A stretch of 64,000 bases of DNA from Kitasatospora sp. NBC_00458 (GCF_036013975.1 NZ_CP107904.1:4465001-4529000), one strand, 5' to 3'. Counted from the first letter of the stretch, positions 7,182-18,467 are shown. The notes: a model not told the origin generated them from the sequence alone. Program-made: numbers and translations.

Positions 7182-8312
7182 TCAGCGGGCCAGCAGCCGC
7201 CCGCCGGCCAGTCCGGCCGCCGTCCCGGCGGCGGCGAGGGCCCAGAGGGCGAGCAGCAGCACGAACAGGCCGGTGGCGAGCCCGGTGAACCCGGGGAAGC
7301 CGGTGTGCCGGGCGAGCGCGGCGGCGCCGGTGACGCAGGTCCCCACCGGGAAGGTGTACGCCCACCAGGTCATCGCGAACGGCATGCCGGCCCGCCGGGC
7401 GCGCAGGTTGGCGGCGGCGGCGAGGACCAGCCAGAGCATCGCGACGCCGAGCACCGCCACCCCGTACAGCTCGGCGAGGGCGAGGGCGACCGGCGCGACC
7501 GCGGGGGTCACCGGGCCTGCGGCGTCGGCGAGCTGGTGGACGGCGGTGGTGGACTGGCCGAGCGGGCCGAGCACCAGGAACAGCGAGGGGGTGAGCACCA
7601 GGGTGGGCAGCTTGCTGTGCACCAGGCCGGTGAGCACCACCGGCAGCAGCGCCAGCGTCGCGAGCAGCCCGACCCCGAACAGCGCGCAGCAGCCGTAGAG
7701 CAGGGTCTGCCGGGCGGTGCCGGCGGGCAGGTGCGGGATCAGCGCGGGACCGCTGGCGGAGGCCACCAGCGGGGCGACCACCGGCAGCAGCCAGGTCGGG
7801 TTGGCCTGCAGCGGGGAGACCGCGTGCCGGGTGATCATCAGGTACGGGATGCCGACCGCGACCAGCAGCGCGTACCCGGTGCCCACCGTCCAGAGGACGG
7901 CGTCGAGGGCGACGGCCGGACCGGTGCCGATGACGCGCGAGCCGAGGGTCAGGGTGCCGAGCCCGACCGAGAGCAGTGCCATCGGCGGACAGCCGTAGAA
8001 GACGGCGGTGGCCGGGTTGTCGAGCAGCTGGGCGCGGGCGGCCTCCCGGTGGCGGGTCAGGTGGACCAGCCGGGCGGAGCCGAGCAGCAGCAGGCCGGCC
8101 AGTCCGAGCGCCCACATCAGCTCGCCGAAGCCGATCAGGCCGGGCAGCCGGAGCGGGAGGGCGGCCGCGCCGTTGCCGATGATCGCGGTCCCCATGACCA
8201 CCGCGTACCAGTTGGGCCCGAGCTGTGAGAGGTCGAGGCGGCGGACGCGGTCCGACGGGCGGAGGCGGGGACGGGGGCGGGTGCTCGGACGGGGGCTGAT
8301 CAGGGTGGCCAT
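7182..8312 (-). CDS. TDT-family (TehA/Mae1/SLAC1-type) transporter
   Basis: A 376-residue membrane protein; start ATG 8312. After a Pro/Arg-rich cytoplasmic lead it begins LGPNWYAVVMGTAIIGNGA, the typical first helix of the tellurite-resistance/dicarboxylate transporter family, followed by about nine further hydrophobic segments; MTWWAYTFPVGT near the C-terminus is also characteristic. Relatives export C4-dicarboxylates, sulfite or act as anion channels, so the substrate cannot be read from the sequence. The gene is divergent from a LysR regulator 70 bp away, with a dyad in between, so that regulator is likely to control it. Confidence 0.82.
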   Translation of the reverse strand: MATLISPRPSTRPRPRLRPSDRVRRLDLSQLGPNWYAVVMGTAIIGNGAAALPLRLPGLIGFGELMWALGLAGLLLLGSARLVHLTRHREAARAQLLDNPATAVFYGCPPMALLSVGLGTLTLGSRVIGTGPAVALDAVLWTVGTGYALLVAVGIPYLMITRHAVSPLQANPTWLLPVVAPLVASASGPALIPHLPAGTARQTLLYGCCALFGVGLLATLALLPVVLTGLVHSKLPTLVLTPSLFLVLGPLGQSTTAVHQLADAAGPVTPAVAPVALALAELYGVAVLGVAMLWLVLAAAANLRARRAGMPFAMTWWAYTFPVGTCVTGAAALARHTGFPGFTGLATGLFVLLLALWALAAAGTAAGLAGGRLLAR

Positions 8313-8359
8313 GGCACCACCGTCTCCCGGGCCGCCCCCGGCCGGTAGCGCCGCCTGCC

Positions 8360-8373
8360 CTATGAGGACATAG
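8360..8373. promoter_or_regulatory. LysR-type operator candidate
   Basis: CTATGAGGACATAG is a dyad (CTATG, 4-bp spacer, CATAG) with the T...A geometry of LysR boxes. It lies in the 70-bp gap between the divergent transporter and LysR genes, 10 bp before the LysR start. Confidence 0.5.
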
Positions 8374-8382
8374 CCTGAATCT

Positions 8383-9477
8383 ATGGCCCTCTCCCCGCGC
8401 GTCCCCGAACTCGGTGCACTGGAGCTGCTGCTCGCGGTGGCCCGGCTGGGCAGCGTCGGCCGGGCGGCGGCCGAGCTGGGGGTGAGCCAGCCGACCGCCA
8501 GTGCCCGGATCAAGGGCATGGAGCGGCAGATCGGCGTCCCGCTGCTGGACCGGTCCCCGCGGGGCTCCCGGCCGACCGAGGCGGGCCGGCTGGTGGTCGA
8601 GTGGGCGCGGCAGGTGGTGGAGGCCGCGCAGGCGCTGGACGCCGGCATCGACGCGCTGCGGGAGCGCCGGGACGCCCGGCTGGTGGTGGTGGCCAGCCTG
8701 ACCGTCGCCGAGTACCTGATGCCCGGGTGGCTGCTGGCGCTGCACGAGACCAGCCCGGGGACGGCCGTGACGCTGCGCACCGCGAACTCGGCGGACGTGG
8801 CCGGGCACGTCCTGGCCGGGGACGCCGACCTCGGGTTCGTCGAGGGACCGTCCACCCCGCCCGGGCTGGCCGGCGCGGTGGTGGCGGCCGACCGGCTGGT
8901 GGTCGTGGTCGCGCCGGACCACCCCTGGGCGCGCCGCCGCTCCCCGCTGACCGCGGCGGAGCTGGCCCAGACGCCGCTGGTGCTGCGCGAGCCCGGTTCG
9001 GGGACCAGGGAGGTGCTGGAGATGGCGCTGGCGCCGTACGGGGGCGCGGCGCGGCCGCGGCTGGAGCTGGCCTCCTCGACGGCGCTGAAGGCGGCGGCGA
9101 TGACCGGCGCGGGGCCGGTCTGCCTGAGCGAGCTGGCGGTGGTGGAGGAGCTGGCGACCCGGCGGCTGGTGGAGGTGCCGCTGGCGGACGGGCTGGACCT
9201 GCGGCGGCCGCTGCGGGCGGTGTGGCCGGCTGGCCGGCGGCCGAGCGGTCCGGCCCGGGAGCTGCTGACGCTGACCCGGCGCACGGCCGGCCCGCGGCGG
9301 GCGGCCGGGGCACGGCTGGCCACGGGTCCGCGCCTGGCGACGGGGTCGCGGCAGGCGGCCGCCGCGCAGCGGGCGGCCGGTGCGCGGCAGCCGGTGCCGC
9401 CGGCCGCAGGAGCCACGGCCGCGGGGGCCCGGAAGCCCGCCCCGCGCACCCGCCCCGATCGTTCATCCGAAAGTTGA
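8383..9477 (+). CDS. LysR-family transcriptional regulator
   Basis: A 364-residue protein. The N-terminal winged helix has the family pattern (LELLLAVARLGSVGRAAAEL, then SQPTASARIKGMERQIGVPL), followed by a two-lobed periplasmic-binding-like effector domain (about 90-300). The last 60 residues are an Ala/Arg/Gly-rich tail with short near-repeats (such as RLATGPRLATGSRQ) beyond the normal family length, probably disordered. It is divergent from the TDT transporter and probably autoregulates from the shared gap. Its stop codon lies inside the HAIR operator of clpB, so the two genes are tightly packed. Confidence 0.88.
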   Translation: MALSPRVPELGALELLLAVARLGSVGRAAAELGVSQPTASARIKGMERQIGVPLLDRSPRGSRPTEAGRLVVEWARQVVEAAQALDAGIDALRERRDARLVVVASLTVAEYLMPGWLLALHETSPGTAVTLRTANSADVAGHVLAGDADLGFVEGPSTPPGLAGAVVAADRLVVVVAPDHPWARRRSPLTAAELAQTPLVLREPGSGTREVLEMALAPYGGAARPRLELASSTALKAAAMTGAGPVCLSELAVVEELATRRLVEVPLADGLDLRRPLRAVWPAGRRPSGPARELLTLTRRTAGPRRAAGARLATGPRLATGSRQAAAAQRAAGARQPVPPAAGATAAGARKPAPRTRPDRSSES

Positions 9478-9495
9478 GCGGAATAGACTCAACTT
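9471..9495. promoter_or_regulatory. HAIR element (HspR operator) upstream of clpB
   Basis: AAGTTGAG, 9 bp, CTCAACTT: a perfect 8-bp inverted repeat. The TTGAG-N9-CTCAA core has exactly the arm sequence and spacing of the actinobacterial HAIR operator bound by the heat-shock repressor HspR (consensus CTTGAGT-N7-ACTCAAG). It lies 55 bp before the clpB start and covers the LysR stop codon. Confidence 0.8.
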
Positions 9496-9549
9496 AGTGC
9501 ATGCTGTAGACGGCAGAATCAGCGCACGACAAGGGAGGAAACCCCAGCA

Positions 9550-12156
<2,607 letters not shown>

Positions 12157-12246
12157 CGCCGCGGGGCGCCCCCCGACCCGGTCGTCCGGCCCCCGGAGCC
12201 CCCGGTGGCCGGACCCCGCGCACCCCCCGTGACCGGCCCTTGTACA

Positions 12247-12276
12247 CCCCCGGTGACCGGGGCCGGTCACCGGGGG
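12247..12276 (+). terminator. Stem-loop downstream of clpB
   Basis: Perfect 14-bp arms (CCCCCGGTGACCGG and complement) around a 2-nt loop, about 90 bp after the clpB stop and before the YbjN start. There is no U-tract, as is usual for streptomycete terminators. Confidence 0.6.
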
Positions 12277-12407
12277 CCGCCACGATCCGGCCATGCCCGG
12301 CCGGACCGCGGCCGCCCCTGTGAGGCAGGGCCCCGATGAGGCAGGATGGGAGGTGGAAGGGCGGCCTCTCATTGCCGACCACCACGTGCACTGAGGAAGA
12401 GGACCCC

Positions 12408-12971
12408 ATGAGCATCGACCCGTCGTCCATCCCGTCGTTCGGTGTGCCCCAGGGCGGCCAGCCCGGCGGCCAGGGCGGCCGTCCGGCCGGTCCGCCGCCG
12501 ATCATCGTCCCGGACCAGGCCCTGGTCGGCCAGCTCCTCGACCAGATGCAGCTCAAGCACGTCGTGGACGAGGAGGGCGACCTCACCGCCCCCTGGGAGG
12601 GCTTCCGCGTCTACTACATGTTCCGCGGCGACCAGAAGGAGCTCTTCGCCGTCCGCGCGTTCTACGACCGCGCCTACCCGCTTGAGGACAAGGCCGAGAT
12701 CCTCGACCTGATCGACGAGTGGAACCGCGAGACCCTCTGGCCGAAGGTCTACACCCACACCCACGAGGACGGCGTGGTCCGCCTGATCGGCGAGGCCCAG
12801 ATGATCGTCGGCACCGGCGTCAACCTGGACTACTTCGTCACCACCACCGCCAACTGGACCCAGGCCGCGGTGGGCTTCGAGCAGTGGATCGTCGAGCGCC
12901 TCGGCCTGCAGAAGGAGATCGAGGGCGAGGACGGCGAGGAGAAGCCCTCCGAGGGCACCGACGAGGCCTGA
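12408..12971 (+). CDS. YbjN domain-containing protein
   Basis: A 187-residue soluble protein. Start ATG 12408 is preceded by GAGGAAGAGGA; the longer open frame has no support. After a Gly/Pro-rich lead (residues 1-40) comes a YbjN-type domain of the secretion-chaperone-like fold (VGQLLDQMQLKHVVDEEGDL, LIDEWNRETLWPKVYTH, GVNLDYFVTTTANWTQA). The C-terminus is acidic. YbjN proteins are linked to stress and motility regulation in enterobacteria, but the biochemical role is unclear. Position right after clpB suggests, without proof, a stress connection. Confidence 0.8.
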   Translation: MSIDPSSIPSFGVPQGGQPGGQGGRPAGPPPIIVPDQALVGQLLDQMQLKHVVDEEGDLTAPWEGFRVYYMFRGDQKELFAVRAFYDRAYPLEDKAEILDLIDEWNRETLWPKVYTHTHEDGVVRLIGEAQMIVGTGVNLDYFVTTTANWTQAAVGFEQWIVERLGLQKEIEGEDGEEKPSEGTDEA

Positions 12972-12995
12972 GCCCGCCCCCCGGCCCCCCTCCAC

Positions 12996-13025
12996 GGCCC
13001 GTCACCGGCACTCCGGTGGCGGGCC
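12996..13025 (+). terminator. Stem-loop downstream of YbjN gene
   Basis: GGCCCGTCACCGG pairs with CCGGTGGCGGGCC across a 4-nt loop (13-bp stem, one G-T pair), 25 bp after the stop. Confidence 0.6.
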
Positions 13026-13111
13026 GCCCCGTTTCCCGGCGGGCCGTCCTTGTCGCGGACCCTCCGGTGGAACGAGGATGGGGGCCGACCGCCGAGGTGT
13101 GAGGAGCCGTG

Positions 13112-14272
13112 ATGGGTGCGAGGCCGCTGCTGAACCGCCGGCTGGAGGGGCTCGGAACGACGATCTTCGCGGAGATGTCCGCGCTGGCCGTCGCGACCGG
13201 CTCGATCAACCTCGGCCAGGGGTTCCCGGACACCGACGGGCCCGCCCCGATCGCCCGGGCCGCCGCGGACGCCGTGCTGAGCGGCCGCGGCAACCAGTAC
13301 CCGCCCGGCCCCGGCATCCCCGAGCTGCGCACCGCGATCGCCGAGCACCAGCAGCGCTTCCGCGGCCTCGCCTACGACCCCGACACTGAGGTACTGGTCA
13401 CCGCGGGCGCCACCGAGGCCATCGCCGCCGCCCTGCTGGCCCTGCTGGAGCCGGGCGACGAGGTGATCGCCCTGGAGCCGTTCTACGACTCGTACGCCGC
13501 CTGCATCGCGATGGCGGGCGCCGTCCGCGTCCCGCTCACCCTGCGTGCCCCCGACTTCCGCCCCGACCTGGACCGGCTGCGCGGACTCGTCACCCCGCGC
13601 ACCCGGCTGCTGCTGCTCAACTCGCCGCACAACCCCACCGGGCTGGTGCTCACCCCCGCGGAACTGCGCGCGATCGCCGAACTCGCCGTCGAGCGCGACC
13701 TCCTGGTCGTCACCGACGAGGTCTACGAGCACCTGGTGTTCGGCGGCGTGCACCACCCGATCGCGGCCCTCCCCGGCATGCGCGAACGCACCGTCTCCAT
13801 CTCCTCGGCGGGCAAGACCTTCTCCTTCACCGGCTGGAAGGTCGGCTGGGTGACCGCCTCGGCGCCCCTGGTGGCGGCCGTGCGCACGGCCAAGCAGTAC
13901 CTCACCTACGTCAGCGCCGGTCCGTTCCAGTACGCCGTCGCCGAGGCCCTGCGCCTGCCCGACGACTACTTCGCCGGCTTCCGCGCCGACCTGCTGCACA
14001 AGCGCGACCTGCTGGCGGACGGGCTCGCCTCCGCGGGCTTCCGCGTCTTCGTCCCCGAGGGCACCTACTTCATCACCACCGACATCACTCCGCTGGGCGA
14101 GAAGGACGGCATCGAGTTCTGCCGCACCCTGCCCGAGCGGTGCGGGGTGGTGGCGATCCCCAACGCGGTCTTCTACGACGACGCCGACGCGGGGCGGCCG
14201 CTCGTCCGCTTCACCTTCTGCAAGAAGGTCGAGGTACTGGAGGAGGCGGTCACCCGGCTCGCCCGGCTCTGA
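13112..14272 (+). CDS. PLP-dependent aminotransferase, class I/II
   Basis: A 386-residue fold-type I aminotransferase. ATG 13112 is preferred over GTG 13109 because AGGAG lies 5 nt upstream of it. Family marks are INLGQGFPDTDGP near the N-terminus, the PPGPGIPELRTAIAEH substrate region, NSPHNPTG, VTDEVYEH, and the cofactor lysine in SSAGKTFS (Lys235) followed by TGWKVGW. It resembles the kynurenine/glutamine transaminase and N-succinyl-diaminopimelate aminotransferase (DapC) subgroup; the amino donor and keto acid cannot be told from sequence alone. It appears monocistronic. Confidence 0.88.
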   Translation: MGARPLLNRRLEGLGTTIFAEMSALAVATGSINLGQGFPDTDGPAPIARAAADAVLSGRGNQYPPGPGIPELRTAIAEHQQRFRGLAYDPDTEVLVTAGATEAIAAALLALLEPGDEVIALEPFYDSYAACIAMAGAVRVPLTLRAPDFRPDLDRLRGLVTPRTRLLLLNSPHNPTGLVLTPAELRAIAELAVERDLLVVTDEVYEHLVFGGVHHPIAALPGMRERTVSISSAGKTFSFTGWKVGWVTASAPLVAAVRTAKQYLTYVSAGPFQYAVAEALRLPDDYFAGFRADLLHKRDLLADGLASAGFRVFVPEGTYFITTDITPLGEKDGIEFCRTLPERCGVVAIPNAVFYDDADAGRPLVRFTFCKKVEVLEEAVTRLARL

Positions 14273-14747
14273 CCGATCTGCGGGACCTCTCGCACGCTCC
14301 GACGATTCGTCAACTCACCTGACGGGCCGGGCCTTTCGATGCCAGTCGGGCAATCCGTCGTGCCCCCGCGGCAATCCCCGGACCGGGCCCGGCCCCGTGC
14401 GCCCGGCGCGTCCGTCCCAGGGGCGTACAGGTCGTGCGAACAGCGCATGACCAGCGCGCACGGCGTGCGATCCGGGGCGAGGGGCGCGCGCGGTGCATAG
14501 TCGCACACCGGGTCGATCAGGGCAGGGAAGCAGATGTGCCCGAAACGGTGAATGCTTGACAAAGTTGGGTAAATCACCGACGGACCCGGCGTATTCGTGC
14601 TTCTCTGCTGCTGAATCTCCAGCCGGAATCCTTCCTTCCACGGTCGGCCGCGCCCTGGACCGTACAGCCACGAACAGCCTCGCCCTTGCCTAGGCCAACT
14701 CGCTGCTGCTCGGCGGGCGCGCACGGAGCTGAAACGCGGAGCCGAGC
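14273..14747. other. Intergenic stretch before the DUF2617 gene
   Basis: No convincing gene. It contains one copy of the 13-bp word ACGATTCGTCAAC (14302-14314), repeated before the spermidine-synthase-like gene, and a TTGACA hexamer at about 14555 without a well-spaced -10 partner. Confidence 0.5.
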
Positions 14748-15275
14748 ATGCTCACCACTTTGCAGACCTCCTACACGGACACCCGCGCGGGTGACCTGGC
14801 CTGGTGCCTGGGCGGCGAACCGCTGCCCGCTCTCGCGGTCCGCGACCTGAGACTCGACGGCCCCGGCCACCCGGGCCCGCCCGGCACCCTCCAGCTGCGG
14901 CTGCTGGGCGCCTCGCACCAGGTGGTGATCACCGCGGGCCCCGGCCACTGCCTGGAGACCGTCGCCTGCCTGCCCGGCCGCAGAACGCCGCTGCCCGCCC
15001 GGGTGGCCAAACAGGTGGACGGGTGGGAGTACGAGTTCGCGGCCCGGATCGAGGCCCTGCCGCCGCACGACTTCGCGGCCCGCGCCCAGGAGTTGCTGGC
15101 GCTGGTCGAGGGGCACCCGCGCGGCCTGGCCGGCGTCTTCCCCGGCGACCCGAGCGCCTTCACCGCACTGGTCACCCAGGGTGGTGCGGACCGGCTGCTC
15201 TGGCGCACCTGGCACGCCTACCCGCAGGAGGGGCAGCTGGTCTGCACCCGGTCCTCGCTGGTGGTGTCCCGGTGA
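14748..15275 (+). CDS. DUF2617 family protein
   Basis: A 175-residue soluble protein of an uncharacterised actinobacterial family; features are the N-terminal TLQTSYTDTRAGDLAWCL, the central LRLLGASHQVVIT and ETVACLP, and a C-terminal WRTWHAYPQEGQLVCTRS. No catalytic motif or membrane segment is visible. The gene lies 136 bp before the membrane-fused spermidine-synthase-like gene on the same strand; I recall this pair as adjacent in other streptomycetes, which would hint at a common pathway, but that needs a neighbourhood search. Function unknown. Confidence 0.78.
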   Translation: MLTTLQTSYTDTRAGDLAWCLGGEPLPALAVRDLRLDGPGHPGPPGTLQLRLLGASHQVVITAGPGHCLETVACLPGRRTPLPARVAKQVDGWEYEFAARIEALPPHDFAARAQELLALVEGHPRGLAGVFPGDPSAFTALVTQGGADRLLWRTWHAYPQEGQLVCTRSSLVVSR

Positions 15276-15411
15276 CCGAGACGGCCGAACCCTCCATAGC
15301 CCGGACCGCGCGCCTTCATTCGTACGCAGGAACGATTCGTCAACCTGTCATGTTCAGCTGTCCGTCGAATGGGCGCAGCCGTCCGTCCCGAACGTCGCCT
15401 AGCGTTTGTTC

Positions 15412-17058
15412 GTGATCAACCATCCGGCCGGTCCGCCCCCCGCACAGCCGGGCCTCGACCTCGACGACGGCAGCCCACCCCGGCTCGGGCGGAGCCTGAC
15501 CCCGCTGCCCGCACGCCGCCGGTCCCGGCTGCGCGCCCGCCCCAAGCTCGCCCGGCTGGCCGTCCTGCTGGCCGCGTTCGTCTGCGCGGCCTGCGGACTC
15601 GTCTACGAGCTGGAACTCGTGGCGCTCGGCGACTACCTGCTCGGCGACTCGGTCACCCAAACCTCCGTCGTGCTCTCCGTCATGGTGTTCGCGATGGGCC
15701 TCGGCTCCCTACTCGCCAAGCGGTTCACCCGCCGCCCGGCCACCGCCTTCGCCCTGGTCGAGTGCGCGCTCGCGCTCACCGGCGGCCTCTCCGTCCTGGC
15801 GCTCTACTCCTGCTGGGCCTGGATCGGCCGCTACCAGGCCGCCATGGTCGGGATGACCTGCCTGATCGGCGTGCTGATCGGCGCCGAGATCCCGCTGCTG
15901 ATGACGCTCATCCAGCGGATCCGGCGGGAGGACGCCGGACGGGCCGCCGCCGACCTCTTCGCCGCCGACTACGTGGGCGCGCTGATCGGCGGACTCGCCT
16001 TCCCGTTCCTGATCCTGCCCGCCCTCGGGCCCGGCAGCGGCGCCCTGGTCACCGGCGCCGTCAACGCCGTCGCCGGCTCCGCCGTCGTGCTCTGGCTCTT
16101 CCGCGAGGAACCGGCCCCCAGGGTCCGGCTGCTGCTCTGGGGCGGCTGCGCCCTGGTACTGGCGGTGCTCGCCGCGGCCGCCGCCTGGTCCGGCGCCGTC
16201 GAACGCGCCGCCCGGCAGGCGCTGTACGGCGGGCAGGTGCGGTACGCCCACGGCCGGTACCAGGAGATCGTGCTCACCGGCCCGGCCGAGGGCCCGCTCC
16301 GGCTCTACCTGGACGGGCGGCTCGCGGTCTGCGGACCGGACGAGTACCGGGGCAGCGAGGCACTCGTCCACCCCGCGATGGGCGCCGGCCCGGACGGCCG
16401 GGTACTGCTGCTCGGCGGGGGCGACGGGCTGGCCCTTCGGGAGGTGCTGCGGCACAGCGGGGTCCGTTCGGTGCTGGTCGTCGACCCCGACCCGGCGCTC
16501 CCCCGGCTGGCCAGGACCGACCCGGGCCTCGCCGCGCTCTCCGGACGCTCGCTGGACGACCCCCGGGTCCGCACCGCCGAGGCCGACCCGCTGGAGTGGC
16601 TGCGCAGCGTCCGCCCCGCTCCCGGGCAGTCCTTCGACGTCCTCCTCGCCGACCTGCCCGCGCCCGCCGACGGCGGCCCGGCGAAGTTCCACTCCCAGGA
16701 GTTCTACGGCCTCGCCACCCGGCTGCTCGCCCCCGGCGGGCGGCTCGCCGTCCGGGGCGGCGAGGAGCAGAACGGCCGGCACGGCCTCTGGCAGGTCGAA
16801 TCGGGACTGCGCGCCGCCGGACTGCGGACCGTCCCGTACGCGGTCGCGGGCAGTGCGACCGCCAGCTGCCGGCCCGGCCCCGAGGGCGGCCAGACCTTCC
16901 TGCTCGCCGCGGCCGCCCAGCCGCCGCTCTCCCTCGGCCCCGACGCGCCGCCGCCGCGCGCCCTCACCGCCGACGCCCTCCGCGCCTCCGCCGCCCGGCT
17001 CACCGCGGCCCGGCCGGCCCGGCCGCCCGCCGCCCTCACCCTGCTCGGCCCCCGGTGA
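15412..17058 (+). CDS. Membrane-fused spermidine synthase-like protein
   Basis: A 548-residue protein (GTG 15412; TTG 15406 is also possible; neither has a good ribosome-binding site). The N-terminal half has about six to seven membrane helices, beginning in LAVLLAAFVCAACGLVYELE, a block shared by fused polyamine synthases. The C-terminal half is a Rossmann methyltransferase-like domain: LYLDGRLAVCGPDEYRGSEA, VLLLGGGDGLALREVLRH, LVVDPDP and DVLLADLPAP. Classical synthases carry an Asp in a DLPDP/TDP motif; here the segment reads ADLPAPADG, so aminopropyl transfer is uncertain. The stop codon lies inside a 26-bp stem-loop. Confidence 0.8.
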   Translation: MINHPAGPPPAQPGLDLDDGSPPRLGRSLTPLPARRRSRLRARPKLARLAVLLAAFVCAACGLVYELELVALGDYLLGDSVTQTSVVLSVMVFAMGLGSLLAKRFTRRPATAFALVECALALTGGLSVLALYSCWAWIGRYQAAMVGMTCLIGVLIGAEIPLLMTLIQRIRREDAGRAAADLFAADYVGALIGGLAFPFLILPALGPGSGALVTGAVNAVAGSAVVLWLFREEPAPRVRLLLWGGCALVLAVLAAAAAWSGAVERAARQALYGGQVRYAHGRYQEIVLTGPAEGPLRLYLDGRLAVCGPDEYRGSEALVHPAMGAGPDGRVLLLGGGDGLALREVLRHSGVRSVLVVDPDPALPRLARTDPGLAALSGRSLDDPRVRTAEADPLEWLRSVRPAPGQSFDVLLADLPAPADGGPAKFHSQEFYGLATRLLAPGGRLAVRGGEEQNGRHGLWQVESGLRAAGLRTVPYAVAGSATASCRPGPEGGQTFLLAAAAQPPLSLGPDAPPPRALTADALRASAARLTAARPARPPAALTLLGPR

Positions 17059-17093
17059 GCCCGGGGGCCGGGCTCACCGGGGGCCGAGCAGGG
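17039..17093 (+). terminator. 26-bp perfect stem-loop overlapping the end of the spermidine-synthase-like gene
   Basis: Arms 17039-17064 and 17068-17093 are perfectly complementary around GGG. The left arm contains the last codons and the TGA stop, so the terminator is partly coding. Confidence 0.75.
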
Positions 17094-17189
17094 GCAGGAC
17101 GGGGGCAGGACGGGGCCGGGACGGGGCTCGGGAGGCAGTTAGGGGACAGGGCGGAGCCGGGAGCGGGTTCGGTCGGTAGGCTCCCTGGC

Positions 17190-18467
17190 ATGGAGCATGA
17201 GGTTGTCGTCCCGATGCCGGCCGGGCTGGTCCGGCAGGCCCTGCAGGATCCGGCGCTGCTGGCGCGTTCCGTGCCGGGGCTGAGCACCGAACCGGCTGCC
17301 GTCGGCGGCGGCCCGGCCGACGAGATCGGCGGGCGCCTGAAGCTGCGGATCGGCACCTCCACCATCACCTACAAGGGCGTGCTGTCGCTGATCGAGGGCC
17401 GCGAGGGCGTGCTCACCGCCTTCGCCGAGGGCCAGGAGGCGCGCGGCAGCGGCGAGGCCACCGCCACCGTCCGGGTCAGCGTCGCCGACGGCGCCGAGGA
17501 CGGCACCGCGGTGGTCCGCTTCACCGGCGACCTGACCGCCACCGGGCGGCTCACCGAGTTCGACGGCGAGACCCTCGCCGCGACCGGCCGCCGCCTGCTG
17601 GACCGCTTCGCCACCGCCCTCGCCTCCCCCGACGGCGCGCCGGAGACCGGCCCGGACGAGGACGAGGGCACGGACGTGGGCACGGACGTGGGCACGGACG
17701 CCGGCACGGACGCCGGCACGGGCACCGGCACCGCCGAGGAGGCGGACGCGGGCGGGAGCCCCGGGGCCGCAGCGGACACGGCCGGGGAGGCCGTCACCGA
17801 GGAAGCCGAGGAAGCCGAGGAAGCCGGGGACGCCGGGGAAGGCGAGAACGCCCCGGGGACCGGCGAGGCCGACGAGCCCGCCGACGAGCCCACCCCGGAG
17901 ACCCGCGAGACCGACGAGCCCACCGACGAGGCCGACGAAGCCGACGAAGCCGACGACGAGTCGGGCACCGCCACCGTGGTGTTCCTGGAGGACCACCAGG
18001 AGGACCGCCAGGACGAGCCCGGCGACGACCTCGACGACGACCTCTCCGACCTGATCGCCTTCTCCGACGCCGACGCCGAGCGCTTCGGCCTCCCCGTCGG
18101 CGACGTCGACGGGCCCGCGGACACCGACGCCGCCGCGGCCGGGACCGACGACGCCGTCTCCGCCGACCTGCCCACCGAGCTGCCCTTCGACTACGAGCAG
18201 GAGCCCGTGCTCGGCGGCCCGGTCCGCCGCAGCATCGTCGGCCGCTCCGCCGAGGAGGTCGACCACGCCCCGCCGCGCGGCCCGTACGCGCCCGCGCTGC
18301 CGGCCCGCAGCGCCCGGGCCCGGGCGGCCTCCCGCTGGGGCGGCGACGCCGGCGGCATCGTGGTGCCGGGTGTCGGCGGCCGCAGCGCCGTGCCGTGGGT
18401 GATCGGCGGCGGCGTGGCCCTGCTGGGCGGCGCCGTGGTGCTGGTCAGGGCCCTGCGGCGGCGCTAG
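17190..18467 (+). CDS. SRPBCC (CoxG-like) protein with long acidic region and C-terminal membrane anchor
   Basis: A 425-residue protein; start ATG 17190. Residues 1-150 resemble CoxG/SRPBCC lipid-binding folds (EHEVVVPMPAGLVRQALQDP, LLARSVPG, GRLKLRIGTSTITYKG, a-TGR-LTEFDG). Residues about 150-330 are very acidic and low in complexity, with GTDVGTDVGTDAGTDAGTGT-type and EEAEEAEEAG/DEADEADEAD repeats. A C-terminal helix (VPWVIGGGVALLGGAVVLV) followed by RALRRR anchors it, so the folded domain is probably cytoplasmic and tethered by the acidic linker. CoxG itself helps recruit CO dehydrogenase to the membrane, but no CO dehydrogenase genes are nearby. Function unknown. Confidence 0.75.
   Translation: MEHEVVVPMPAGLVRQALQDPALLARSVPGLSTEPAAVGGGPADEIGGRLKLRIGTSTITYKGVLSLIEGREGVLTAFAEGQEARGSGEATATVRVSVADGAEDGTAVVRFTGDLTATGRLTEFDGETLAATGRRLLDRFATALASPDGAPETGPDEDEGTDVGTDVGTDAGTDAGTGTGTAEEADAGGSPGAAADTAGEAVTEEAEEAEEAGDAGEGENAPGTGEADEPADEPTPETRETDEPTDEADEADEADDESGTATVVFLEDHQEDRQDEPGDDLDDDLSDLIAFSDADAERFGLPVGDVDGPADTDAAAAGTDDAVSADLPTELPFDYEQEPVLGGPVRRSIVGRSAEEVDHAPPRGPYAPALPARSARARAASRWGGDAGGIVVPGVGGRSAVPWVIGGGVALLGGAVVLVRALRRR

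Noticed and set aside
6793..8922. Long minus-strand frame across the TDT carrier and LysR region
   Set aside because: Arg/Pro/Gly-rich, no motif; overlaps two recognised genes in other frames.
14173..14724. Minus-strand frame in the gap before the DUF2617 gene
   Set aside because: Mixed composition, overlaps the aminotransferase 3' end, and shows no recognisable domain.
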